The translations under genes and the position numbers were made by a program. The notes beneath the pieces are model-generated. The model did not search any database. It had not been told where the DNA came from and saw only the letters and a list, made by a program, of their open reading frames with translations. DNA of 64,000 nucleotides, from contig WACJ01000432.1 of the NCBI GenBank assembly GCA_008973525.1, positions 62,001 to 126,000 of the forward strand. The letters are read 5' to 3'. The stretch comes from Stenopsyche tienmushanensis. Lineage: Eukaryota > Arthropoda > Insecta > Trichoptera > Stenopsychidae. Positions 10,489-23,700 of this stretch are shown here, piece after piece; positions within the stretch are counted from its first letter, which is position 1, and each line of letters opens with the position of its first letter.

Positions 10489-13400
10489 TCATCTAACCTC
10501 GCAATGTTTATTATGAGACATAGAAGGGCAGCTAAGTGGGTCGGGATTGGAAGGCTCGTTGATGGCGACGTTGGACGTGTCCTCGGCGGACGTGCCCGGA
10601 GAGTCTTTCATAACGTAACCGGAGCCTCCCGCACCCCGCGCTAATTTTAATCTAATAGGAGAAACTTTGGAGGTGCACACTTTTCGGGGGCCGGTCGACG
10701 ACGCATCTGGAGGAACTGGTGAATCTAAAGCTAAAGGATCGGGAGCTGTCGGGTCGTAGTCGAACGGGTCTTCCGCAGGCGCTGGAGTTGGTCCGGAGTA
10801 GGCTGCCGATTGATCTGCGTGCTTACTGCTCGAACTTTCGTTCGCAGTGTAACTACTGTTACTACAGCTCGGGTTGTCTTCCTTTTTGCGGGCGATGCGG
10901 ATGATGAGTTTCGTAGAGCATTCCGTCTGCTTATCAACTACGTGCATCTCAGTGGTCCGCTTTTCGCGTTTTTTCTTTCTTTTCTCAGTTTTGCCACGTT
11001 TCTTTTTCTCCTTTTCGCCTTCTTCGAAATCGGCCATCACCTTTCTTCTGAATTTCATACTTTCCCTGCGGAGATCTTCGACACTGGGCTTAGGTATACT
11101 GGTTAATCTTTTCTTCGGAGGCTTGAAATTCAAATTGGCATCGTCTGGATTCATCGTTTGGTCTCTGGTAATAATATTACCAATTTTAATAGTCAATCTT
11201 GGAGCAGGAGGTGTATCAAAACTATCTATTGCCAGAGGTGGTTTCGCCACCCTTCCTCTTCGCTTATAAGATATGGCTAACTGCGTCGGAGTTGATAAAC
11301 TGGATGTATTATTTTGAATGTCTTGACTATCAATATCATTTTGCGAACAATCTAAATGCCTTAGCTCGCGCGCACCTCCCGATATTTTTCTACGTTTCTT
11401 TTCCATATTGGCATCAACTACGGCTTTATAGTCTTCTCTAGTCGGGATACTAGTCATTGATGCAACAGCTTTAGGAATAGTAATAACAGTTCTATGATAA
11501 GGCGAGACAGGTACAGGTGTCGATGCTTGACTGATATTTGAAATGGATACTGGATCGTCCATGTTCATATCTTGAGTGCAATATTGTCTCAATAACTCTT
11601 TTTTACGCATTCTTCTCAAATTCGACGTTCCTGAGAGCATCGCAGATGTGACAGATCCGACAGCGCTCGGCGCCCCCAAAACTTGCATACCGGTAGGTTG
11701 CTCTATGGTCGGAAGACTCGGTTGTTGTATGACCGGAGGTAAACAACTGGTAGAATAATTGGCATCCAAAAACGGTCCTTTGATTTTGACTTTAAGCTGA
11801 TTCCTCGGATCTGTCAATGATACCTTAGGGGTCGAAATATCATGACTTATATGCTGGGGCTCTTCTGGAACACGCTCGGCATTTTCAGGCGCTCTCGTAG
11901 GTATTTCTAGCGGCTCCTGTGATTTATTACTACTCGCAATAAGAGCAGAATGAAGCGCTATTTCGGATTCTTCGTCAATTTCTAGCAATTGCTGGTCTGC
12001 TGTTCCACTGGCAAAGGCACCTAATAAGTGGTTATTAAAAGCGTCAGTATTAGACGCTTCAAACCCGCTGTATGTCCTCATATCGACCGGACCTGGCAGC
12101 ACCGGTTGTACGATATTTGTAAAAGGCTGCACAGTCTCAACCGGAACATTGAGAGAAGCTGGCGAGGAAGGTGTTTCAATTGTAGACGGCAATTCGGCTA
12201 TCGGACTAGGAGGTCTCAAGTCCTTTATGTCAGCGTTATATCTCTTGTTTGATTGTTGTTGTTGCGAAGGACTAGTAAATTTAGGCGATTGAGAAGAATC
12301 TCGGTAAGTGCTATCTGCTTTACGTTCGTGATTATCGGTTGATCTGCGTCTTTCTCTCATAGTTTTCAAATTTTCGCTCATGCTCTCACTCGCTATGTCA
12401 TCATCAAAATCTAAATCATATACAGTTCCGGCTAAATTATTATGGAGTGTTCCAATTCCATAATATCTCATATCTATGTGAGGGTAGTTTTGAACATTTT
12501 GAGTGCTCTTACCTCTTGGTCTACCTCTGGCTCTAGTTCCTCTGGAATTCTTTCCTATTCCTCTTCGATTAATACTGCATTTAACTGGATCATTGTGCTT
12601 TGGAGATGATTTACCGGGGCTTTTGCAAGGTGATTTAATTTGCTGAGGAACAAATCGAGAAGACATTCTCGTCGGCTTCGATGGAGATTTTTTATCCTGC
12701 ATGGGAGAGACATTATTCCCTGGCGCTTGTTTATCGGAAATAATTTGAGACTGAAGAAGCGAGGAATTTGAAAACTCATCTATTGAAGTCATTTGTGATT
12801 CGTCAATAGTAAAGGAATGAGGCGATGTCAAGTCTGATTCCGGTTCGTGGCTCGGAGAGTGTTCACTCACAGTTTTAGGTGTCAATGGTGCAATCATGGC
12901 CGTTGTTAAAGCCATGTTATGCGAAGAAGAAGTGAAAGCCGCAGAACACGGAGCAGAAAACGGAAGCGGTTCTTCATTCATTTTGGGTATTTGAGATATC
13001 AAGTTAGTATTTGAATATTGTAAATTAAAATTAGACGGGAAAAGTGTAGATGCAGCAGGCTGAAGTGGATTATTTGAATTTATAGTAACAGGTGGAAACA
13101 TTGACACAGGAACATTGACAAATTGAGAAGCCTCTGATGAAAACTGATTGTACTGCAGTGAATCCATGGGGCAAGGATGGTATTGTGGCATTCCAGAAAA
13201 ATTCATATTCTGAATAATTGTAGAATGAACTTGCGGTTGTGTATTTTCTTCTCTTTTTGGATGTTCGATTTCATCCTGTTTATGGGATGTAGAAGAAGCA
13301 TCAGATGTCGCGCTTGACGTAGAAGAACGCCTCGCAGGCATGAGAACACTTTCAGACCATTTTGTCGGTTGTTGTATGCAATTATAAGGCGATAACATAG

Positions 13401-16400
13401 GAGTGCATTCCGTATGTTGTAGAGTAGGCTCGCTATCAAAGCTCTGCATTGAATCCTGCAACTCGGAGGTTTGATCGGATAAAGGTTTATTGTGAGAAGT
13501 CATAGGTACATTAATAGATTGTGTCATCTCAGTTGATTCCAATTGATTTTCAAAAGATTTATTATGACTTGATAAATAAGGCTTTTTAGGCATCAATTCA
13601 TGCGATTGCATTTTATCAAGCAAATCACTTTGTAATATTGATGAATTATTCAATGTACTTTCACCGCTCGTATCCATGCTGAATTGGTCCGGTTTATCCT
13701 GTTTAATACTTGCAAAACTATTAGCATTCGGCGAATATGAACTGGATGTTGACCATTTCTTTTCGTTTTCCTTGACGCATTTATCTAATTCTTCTCTATC
13801 GTCGTGCGAAAGTTCTGTTTTATGCGTTATTTCAAATATCGGATCACAAGGCATATTCGGTGATAGAGCTGTGATATCTTTTTCAACTAATAATAAGCTC
13901 TCTTTGGGTTCGTCGATTCTTTCACTCTTCTTAAATAGATCGCAATCCGAATAAGAAGACAGCATTCTATCGCCATCTTTCCCTTCGCAAATATCTTGTT
14001 CACAGATTTCGTTTTGATTGACTCCCGATTTCTTAGAATCCAAATTCATTCTTAATTTTTCGACTAAATGTAATGTTTCACTAACACCCCGGTCTTCTTT
14101 TGAATCTTCCTTGAATAAAAAATCAGGAAACGTTAAAGGCGTACTCTTCATAATTTCTTCGTTTCCTTGAGATATATTGAAACCGTCATCATTGACAGTT
14201 TCATCGACTGCTAATATGTCGTTTCCAAAATCATAGTATTCAGAACATCCCGCATCCTTACTTGCAGGCGGTGAAAAAATGGAACGGTTAGTGTATGTCG
14301 GTTGCAAAAGTAGTGATTTGTTAGATTTAATACATTCAATATCTTGACTTTCGTTGTAATCAGATGACATATTTTCATTTGAAGAATTTTTATCACAAGA
14401 ATCTATACTTAATTTAGGTTTTTTCGTTTCACGAGGCTTTAATAATAGACTTTCAGTCTCCGACAGTTTGTTATCATTTTCTAATGGAGTTTTTGGTGAT
14501 TTTTTGTTAACTTTATTTGTTTTTAATTTTTCGACAGGAGCCAAAGGTTCTTTATCATCCTTGGAAATACTTCCAGTGGTGACATACTTTTTAGTATCTG
14601 CATCCTCATTCTTTACTTTCTCAACAAGTGTATTATTCTTTTGTAAAATATCATCAACGTCTGTGGTGATATCAATTTTTTCTTCGAGTTTAATGCCATC
14701 CGATTTCTTCAGAATTGGTTCACTAATTGAAACTTTATCCCTTTTGCTTGTAATTGGTAGAACCTCACTATTGGAATTGAGCCGTTTTGCTTCATTTTCA
14801 TTGAAATTATTTTTATCGGCTCTCTTTTCAGCTTTTTGTGAGTTTTCTGTTTGTTTATTTTGTTTCAACTTCTTGTCCGCTTTCCATTGCGCAGATGGAA
14901 GTTTACTGGACTCGCGATTCTCTTTGGAATCCTTATTTTGGGCGGTGGCAGTGATGGGCTCCTCCTTAATAGGTTTTCCTGGCCCTGAATCTTTCCTGTC
15001 AAGTAAATTTCCTGACCCTGCAGTAATACTTCGGGTTCTAGTACGTGCTGACGTCCGCGGCACAGGATTTCCGGCTCTAGATGGTTTCTCTCTCTCAGTA
15101 GACGATGAGTGTAGCCCACTTTCAGGCAACCCATCGGAAGTTTTAAGCTTCTTGTCTGGTGCCTTACGTGGGACTCCACTATTTGATTTAGCATTTCCGA
15201 CTGGAGGAGGTGTAATTGATTTTTTCTGACGGGATCCACGGGGTGAAAGTCTATTGGAGTTAGATTTAATAGGGGAATCTTTTGTTTCGGAATCACTGGA
15301 AGGACTTGAGGAGGTGACGGCCTTCTTTCCCTTGTCAAGAAAGGGCAGATCGACAGTCCTTCTTCTGGGAGGGGAAAACAAAGACGCGGTAACATTTCTT
15401 TTATCAGCTGATTTCTTAGTGCTCGGTTTTATCGGGTCATCTTCACACTCAGAGCTACTGCTCGAAGAAGAACTGCTGCTGCTGGAAGAAGAAGAACTAG
15501 ACGACGATTTATTTGAAGACTTTGGTTTCTTGTCCTCCTCTTTTCTGGGAGACTTTTTACTCGGTGTTTCAACAGTGGGTTCTTTTTTCTTTCCAGGTTC
15601 TTCTACGGCTCCGCCTTCCGGAGCTTTAGACATTCCACTCTTTATATGTTCTGCTGCCTTTTTAGCTGCTTGCCTTTGAGGAACGTAAGCTAATATATCT
15701 TGATTATCCTTTTCAGAGTCTTTCTCAAATTCAAACACATCGTTGGTCATCACTGGTGTTTTTGACTCCTTCTTAGTAGGATCTCGTGGAGATACATCTT
15801 TTGGATCTTTTCGTTTGTCTTTGAATTTTTGTTTATTTTTTATTTTTCCGTCGTCTACTATTTGAGGAACTTTACTGTCAACGGCAGTTTCGTTTTGTTC
15901 TTTAGTTTTCACATTTGCTGTATTTGAACGCATATTTTCTGATGCCTTTTTAGCTGCTTGCCGTTGGGGTACAATTAAATCAGATGGATACTCTTTTCCT
16001 TTGGAAGATTTAGTATTTTCCTTTTCTTTAACTTCTTCGTCGGAACCATTTGCTCTCGGTTTTTTAAGCTGGGTAGTATTCTTTCCGCTACCTTTGGGTA
16101 CTGGATTAAATTCTTTTACAGCAGCTTTTGTTCTAAACGGATGCTGTGAATCACTAGTAGCGTTTGATGATTTATCTTCATTTATATCTTCGATCTTATT
16201 ATTGTCACTGCCTTCGCTATCAGAATATATATTTGCAGATAATTTATCAAATTTCTTTGGGGGCATTGGTATAAGATCATCACTATCTGTTCCTGAAACA
16301 GGACCAGGTCCCATTTCTCTTTCCATTTGTCTTAATGTATGACTTCTTGAACTATGCCAATCTTTTTTGGTTGAACTTTTGGTGTCTTCTTCACTAGAAC

Positions 16401-17738
16401 TCTCAGCCTTACTTTGAGACGCATTCGATTGCCTTAGTTTTCGCTTATCAGATATTTTACCATTATTTTCAGATTCTTTTTCTTTAGGTGATGTTTTCTT
16501 TTTATTTGAACTCGGAAGAATAGGAGTTTCATCTTCATCTGTTGTTGAATATATAGGCCGTCGAATTTTTGTTTGTCTTTGAGTTGCATCTGGTATACTC
16601 TCAGTACTAGATAGCCCACTACAGATACTTTCACTTCTACGAGAACCGTTAACATAAAACCGCCTATACGGGTTGTCCACGGATTTTGTTCTTCTTACAA
16701 TACCGTTGAGATCTTTCTTCGATTCATCTTCAGAGTCTACTCCTCCAATTTGGTTTAAGATGTTATCAAAGTCTTTAGTATGATCCATCGCATTCGAATG
16801 TGAATATAACCGATCATATATCGAAGGTCCGTGATTAGCTTCTACGACAGCATTCAATACTGCAGGGGGCAAGGAATGCTCACCAGAAAGAACAGCGAGT
16901 TGCTTATGAAACGTTGATTCTCGCATTCGAAAATAAGATCTTGACAATTTTTCTCTACGACTAACCATATAACACAAATTACGAACTCGCTCTAAATCTT
17001 GTCGAAGTTGCACAAACATTCTCTTTTTATCAATATCCGCTTGTTCCTGACGATGCATTAGCATGTCTGACTCATCAGTTTTAGGTGGCAATAATGGTCT
17101 ATTGTGACTAGCTTTACGCTTTAACTTCCAATAATTATACATATATTGAATACCATCTTGATCAACATCGAGTAAATGTGTGCTTATATCTTTTATACTG
17201 ACGTGTCTATCAAATTCAGCTTCAATTTCATGCAATCTAATAGCACGCGCCTGTGACTTTTCTTCCGAAGTCATATCTTTTCTTCTTTTTCTTTTGGATT
17301 CATCATCGTCATCGCCCGAACCAGGGTTTTTCTCCTTTTTTTGATTCACACTATGTCTTTGACAGTATGATCTAAGTTTGACACCATCATCTGCATTTTC
17401 ATCTTCAATTATGGCACGCATTTCAAGGCCGTGTTTAAAAGCGCATGTAACGTGATATGCAGTTTTACAGGTCTTGACTGAGCATTGAATGCAAGCCCCG
17501 TTGCGTTCACGGCATAAAATACAAATCAATGACCATCTTGACGGTGGAATTGCAGATATTTTAGTGATTGGTTCCATTTTCTCCGCGCATCCAATTGACA
17601 CTTCGGGAATCCAGAGCACACAGCTAACGTGTGCCCATTTATGTCCAGTCGGAGTGCATTTCATAGCACCGCCCAAATTTGGACACAGAACGCATTTGGG
17701 GTTTACGCCGTCTGCACACGGGCTGCACAGCCATTGTC
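10489..17738 (-). CDS. rno: rno coding exon 5 (terminal; ePHD and disordered tail)
   Basis: The acceptor AAAG|GACAATGG at 17738 follows a long uninterrupted T tract on the minus strand. The exon supplies the last PHD1 cysteines (GQWLCSPC), the knuckle [13 protein letters not shown], and the extended PHD through CAFKHGLEM and SYCQRH. Over 2,270 codons of Ser/Lys/Glu-rich sequence follow, with no intron, ending in the TGA-proximal peptide SHNKHCEVR and a stop at 10489. A Ser run (about 19 residues) is encoded near 15450-15510. The whole tail is one open frame, so it is under coding constraint despite low complexity. Confidence 0.95.
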
Positions 17739-20700
17739 CTTTAAAAAAAAAAAAAAAAATTAAGGTCAGTATATTTATAGAAATAACTAGTCAATTACTT
17801 TAAACTAGACATAAATTAAAATATTGCTATCTTACTATAATAAGTATTATACACTTTCATTAGCCTGCAGGACAAAGGTCTCTCCGACTTGCTTTCATTC
17901 ATCTCTATTCTCAAAAAAGAAGACACAACGTCAATATCACAACGTCATGATTCATTTTGAATTTTGAATGGATTGGATGTAAATTGGATTTATAAGCCAA
18001 AAATATATACCTGAGGGTATTGCTGTAATTCCGTAACACGCTTGGTGAACACATATGTTACACGAATCACAAAACACCATCTCGTTTCCTTCTTCAGAGT
18101 CTGGAGATCGACAAACGTCGCATATGACATTTTCGTCAAATTCTATTCCCAGGCCTTCTTCGGATTTTAGCACGGATTGAATCCTGTCCCAACATCGGAC
18201 CTGAAAAACATTCTTTTTTTTAGAGATTCTAAAAATAGTATTTGCGTAAAATACTCTTTAACGTTTGGAGTCAACATAGATAAAATGAATACCTCTAGTT
18301 CTTCGATGACCTTTTCAAGTTGTTCTTCGAGTAACGGTTGTGCTCCCGCCCGCGCTCTTTCGCCGTTGAGCGCTCGCAACCATGCGGCATCGCAAGCATC
18401 CATATCGTAAGAGCACGCCGCTTCTGCTCGCGCCACAGCACTACTGAGATAATGCTCGCTTGCACTAAATTTTCCGTCACGGCTCAACCTTACATATTTT
18501 TGTTTGGGTCTGAAAAGCAGTTTAAAAATGTATTTACAAAATCTCATTAAACGCATCCAACTATTATTAAGAAAATACTAACAATTTGAATTCATTTCTC
18601 GTGTAAGGCGATTGCTGCCGAATTTCCGTCACTGCTGGTTCCGGTAACGAATCGGGATTCACTGGAACTTGGACGCCGCGCTCCCATTCTTGTTTCCACG
18701 GATCGGTTATAACCCAATATTCTCCAGCAGCTAGAGGTTCTGAATCTGGCAACTTCATAGCACTTATAAGATCCTTCCTATAATATAATAGAAGATTAAA
18801 ATATTATACTTGTGTTGCTTTCTAACATCAAGCAGCACATTTCTTCGTAGAAATATTATTAATACAGTCGTAGAAGAAAACCTATATAAATCTACATTGC
18901 CCAATGCTCAAACTGTGCATACAAAAGTTTTGATCGCATGTAGACTTTATATATATATATATATATATTTCAATGCAGTACTTTCCACAATTTCACACAA
19001 AAAATCACATCAACATAGTCATACTTCTTTAACTATCAATCTAAGTGCATGTAAATCTTTTCTAATATACATCTTAAGTCAATAATACCGTTTTTCTATT
19101 AATTAATGCTTGATTTTTATAAATTGTACATATTTTCATTATTTATTGATTAACGTATGTACTATTAACCCTTTGCGCTCAAGCGGTGTCTCTCAGGCAC
19201 CACTGCATGAGATGTGACAACACGAATGGTGCCTCTCGAGCACCACTCAGATCGATGCAGTAAATTGAGCGATAACAGTGTTTATTTAGGTTTGATCTAA
19301 CGAATATAGCTTCACAAGTCTGAGGGCAGAGTGTTGCTCTCAAGTCTACTCCTGGCCTTTTGTGGATCATGTTATGAGGCGTCGAGTGCTACAATGTATT
19401 ATAATGAAATTACATCTCTACATGGCCAGCTTGTCCGTGGGAACGAAGACGGAATTGATGAAGATTGCGACGACGTTAAAGGTATAAGAAGACGAAAAAT
19501 CCGAATAATGGATAGTGAATCTAAGTCATAGTGATTATACAGAAGAGATTGAACCTTTATAATGGACATTGTGCAAAGAATCCGAAGAAATCCCCACAAG
19601 AATACCGTTTGTATCCGATAAAAGACAACCTTGTTTCTACTTTGCAGAGCAGTTCTGGAGGCATCCGACTAAATGGGAAGCTGCGTGTTATTTTGATCGG
19701 ACAAAAGAGGGATTGCAAGGTTTGTTCCCAACGAACCAGGCCTGGCCAAAGGCGACAAACTGTGTACTACGATGACCCCGACAAGCCAAGAATGCACCTC
19801 GGAGATAGTTTTATATAAAGTACCATAAGAAGCAAAATATATAAAACGTAATGTTTAACAATATGTATTATGTTAAAATATACTAATTCCCAAAAAACTC
19901 GTTAATTAAGCGGGAGCTGCTGACTGCTCTCGCGTTGCTAGTACGCCCAAGCGTAAAGGACTTCAAGCACAAAGGGTTAATATGTAATAAAACAAAATTT
20001 TGAAATATATTTTAACCCTCCAAGGACGATTGAGACCGCACGGTGATGGTATTTAGCTCTTAAATCGGCATCCCTATCAATTGCACTATGGCCACGTTCA
20101 TTAATGGATGATGATGTTGAAGCAAAATTTTAAATGAATTCGTCCTTGGTGGGTTAATACAGAAATTATCTTTTAAAAACGACTATATTCTCACTATTAA
20201 AATGCAGATTCACAAGATAGCTCACCTTACGAAAATTGTCAAAAACTCATGTTATTAAAATGGATTTAGCCCTTCACAACGATCGATAAACGTCCATTTG
20301 CGATTCAAATCGTTTATCATCTCGGTTTTTTTCTAAGGGGATAAAATAATCAACATAAGTCTGTTTGCTCATCATATCAAAGACAATAGCCAGATTGAAG
20401 CTTGTAAATGTGTCACGAAAGAAATAAAATGGTGCAAAACTATGACATGATAATAAGGACAATCAAAATAAATTGGCATTTTTATTGCAAATATATATAT
20501 ATATATATTTCTCATATGAATCGTTTAATTCGCTAGATTTTTCAAGTATTATTTGATAAACTATTCTACACATTTTATAGAAATTATTTCGAATAAAAAA
20601 CCCGCTAATTTTATAGTTATAGCAATTTTTTGCATTATTTTGCAAATTTATCCGTTAAAAATAGTTAGCTTGGCGACGTCGTCTGAGCCCGAAGAGTTAG

Positions 20701-23700
20701 AAGTAGTTTGCGTAAGAGTTAATGATATATCAAAATATAAATCCACCAAAGGGACCCTTAACAATAGCAATCAATTATATTTTTCAATGCTACAATACAA
20801 ATGCAATTACATTATTGTTATTGTTTACTGTGTTTTAAAAATAGTCTTCCACGTCATTTATCTAATTAACAACATGTTTGTTGATTCAGCGGGATTCAAT
20901 AAATGCACGCTCCAAAATCAAACGCAATAAAACCCATTTTGCATGTATATTCGTGCAATTAAAATAGTATATAATTGCTTAACAAGACAATAAAGATCAA
21001 TAAACGGTACGAATCAAATTTCAATTCGTCATGAGATCATTCAATTTAGACCGACAGACAGCCGACTATAAAAATAATATTTTGAACAGTCGGCAGAAAT
21101 TCAAAACAACCGGCTTGCGATATCGATGTGACTCATTATTAAATATTAAATAATCTCACTGTATCACTAGATAAAGCGACAACGGAATACGAATCAATAC
21201 ATTGTATGCGGGAGACGGATATTACAGTTCCTCAGCGCTCATTGAGCGCGGGAGACTGTGATCCCAGTCCTATTTATTTGACTAGAGACATATTTCTATT
21301 GCTATTTTAAGCGAATATCTTTGCCGAAAAGCTGACCGATGTATCGACTTATGGTATCATCTTTGAATAGCCTCGAAATCATTTTTTACATATATGACAT
21401 ATACAAAGTGTTAATAAATCACACCGAATGGAAGTATGATCGAAGTAATTAAATAAGATTATCCGACGCGAATGCAACATTATCAGAGTTCAAGAAATAC
21501 GTCCGCAGAGTATTTATTATCGAAAGCGTACTCATTAAAAAATGTTTTGCAACAAAAACTGCACAAAACACTCTTCAATTAATTGGCTCTATGCTGATTA
21601 CTCTGCCGAATTAACATTTAAACGCAAAGCCCAAAAGAGCGGGTCAAATAATAGGTCAGTTGAATGTTATACATTTGAAAAATAATACGATACCGTGGCA
21701 ATTAATGGATTGTTTTAAGATACAAAGGACAAAACGACGACAAATATGTCTCCTTTTGAATTTTACTTTACGAGCAACTTCCACAGGTGATGTAATATCC
21801 GCATTCAAATATTTGGGATTCACGCGTTTCGTTCGATCGTTCCAGGCGTAATTTTTACAACCGCATTTCCAGGAGAGATAATATGGAAATGATTCATTAT
21901 CTCCAAAGCAGGATATAACATTCCAGTACATAACTTACATGATACACGCTATAAATACATACGTGATAACTGCACTGACCACAAACCAATTATAACAATA
22001 ATGAATTGATAAATTCAGCTTTGCTAAAGCGTCATTCCCGAAACGAAACTATGCGAGCATATTAATTATGAATGGATTCATATCCTACCGTTGTAAATAG
22101 GAAGCAACGGGGATCATAACTGCGTTTATAACGGACTGTGAGATTCAAATAAAAAGAAGATACAAATTCAATTCATATATTGCTCGATGATGGAGCCGTA
22201 TAACGGAGAATCTGAACTTAAACAGAAGGACGTAAATCGAAAAAAGACTTTATAGTGATGGTATTCTTTAAGAATATCCATTTACAGGAAGGGATTACAT
22301 CCATCACGTCTGTATCATACATTCACCTCCTCATTCGCTCGATTTAACACCGAATTTCAGCGGGTATCCTGAATGAACGTATTGACGAACGCTTTCGTGA
22401 CCGTCTCGATAGTGATTGTGTACAAACATGTAAAGACCAAGTACTTTTCTTCGGGAGACAGTGAAAAACTACTCTAGACGACGTTTTTGATTTTACTGGT
22501 AAAGGCTTCGGATTCAATCGAAAATCTACTAATATTATTTCAAAACGGCATCAATAAAAAGTTACGTGATACATGAGGGTCTCAATTGATAGACGCGTAC
22601 GGAGACAGAGACGGTCTCGCGTCTCATACTTGATAATGATAATAGATGGATTTCAAGCTGCGCGATAAACGCACACACGTACATACATTTACGATTAACT
22701 CACTTCCCAAATGATTATAAACATTTAAAATGCCACATAAACTATTTCATAAGGGCGCGCAATGCTCCCACGGAAGACATTGTGCTGTAGCTATTTATGA
22801 TGTCGAGTCGTCGTATTATCGTCTTACGTACGGTCAAGATTCGAGCTCATCTGTTCATAGTATTTAGTCACGCCGTTAATTGGGAAGGTGCTCGATCTTA
22901 AAAAATTAGTTTCCCGCGCGTAAACATCGACCGATGCTGTACGTAATGCGCTAATGAGAGAATTGGAGATAAATTACGATAGGAGTGTGCATTTGGGAAA
23001 GATCAAAAGACGACGTTCATCGATCATTTAAGAACGTTATCGATTTCAAGCTCGCTAAAACAAACAGACGTTATATTGATTTGTTACGATCCGTTCTTAT
23101 GTGGATCGTCTGATTAATTGACGGCCGGAAAATAATATTACAATTGTTATGACAATTTTCAAGACGGTGTTGCTTCTTGTTGTACTAAAACATATCAAAA
23201 GTATATTTAAGCGTCGATTGAAGACTTGCGTTGGACGGTATAAATGTATTATTAAAAGTATTATCGAGGATTACATTTTTTGATGTTTTTAATTACGTCA
23301 CCATAACTAAGAAACATTTTTAATGCAGTTTGACTGCAAATATTCTATCGTTTGATGGGATTCTGGAATGAAGGTAAGAATTCAACATTCACAGCAACCT
23401 TTTAAATCTTACACCATTTTTCAGATGAACGCCTTTTTGATTCGAAGCTATCGTTAGTGAAATGATTAAGAAACTGTCCTTTCCTTGTATCCTCCCGTTA
23501 TCTAAGCGTTTAAATTCAGCAAGCTTGCTTGGGTTTGTGTATTATTATTTGATCGTTTTGCACCTAAACATTTTATTCTTTAGTCGGACGTTTCGTTAAA
23601 CACTTTTGATTGGATTGCGTTATCGGGTAAACATTCACAAATCCAAGATTCACTGGGTTCTTTTCAATGAAATCACTTATCATCTTGCACTTTGACACTT

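Noticed and set aside
14468..15679. Long plus-strand frames antisense to rno exon 5 (up to 253 codons)
   Set aside because: They are mirror frames of the Ser/Lys-rich tail and contain poly-Leu/Ser strings expected from antisense of that sequence.
20553..20930. 125-codon plus-strand open frame in the rno 5' intron
   Set aside because: It is low-complexity and hydrophobic from AT-rich codons, with no recognisable motif.
21656..21931. 91-codon minus-strand open frame in the rno 5' intron
   Set aside because: No family features and an antisense open frame of similar size argue for chance.
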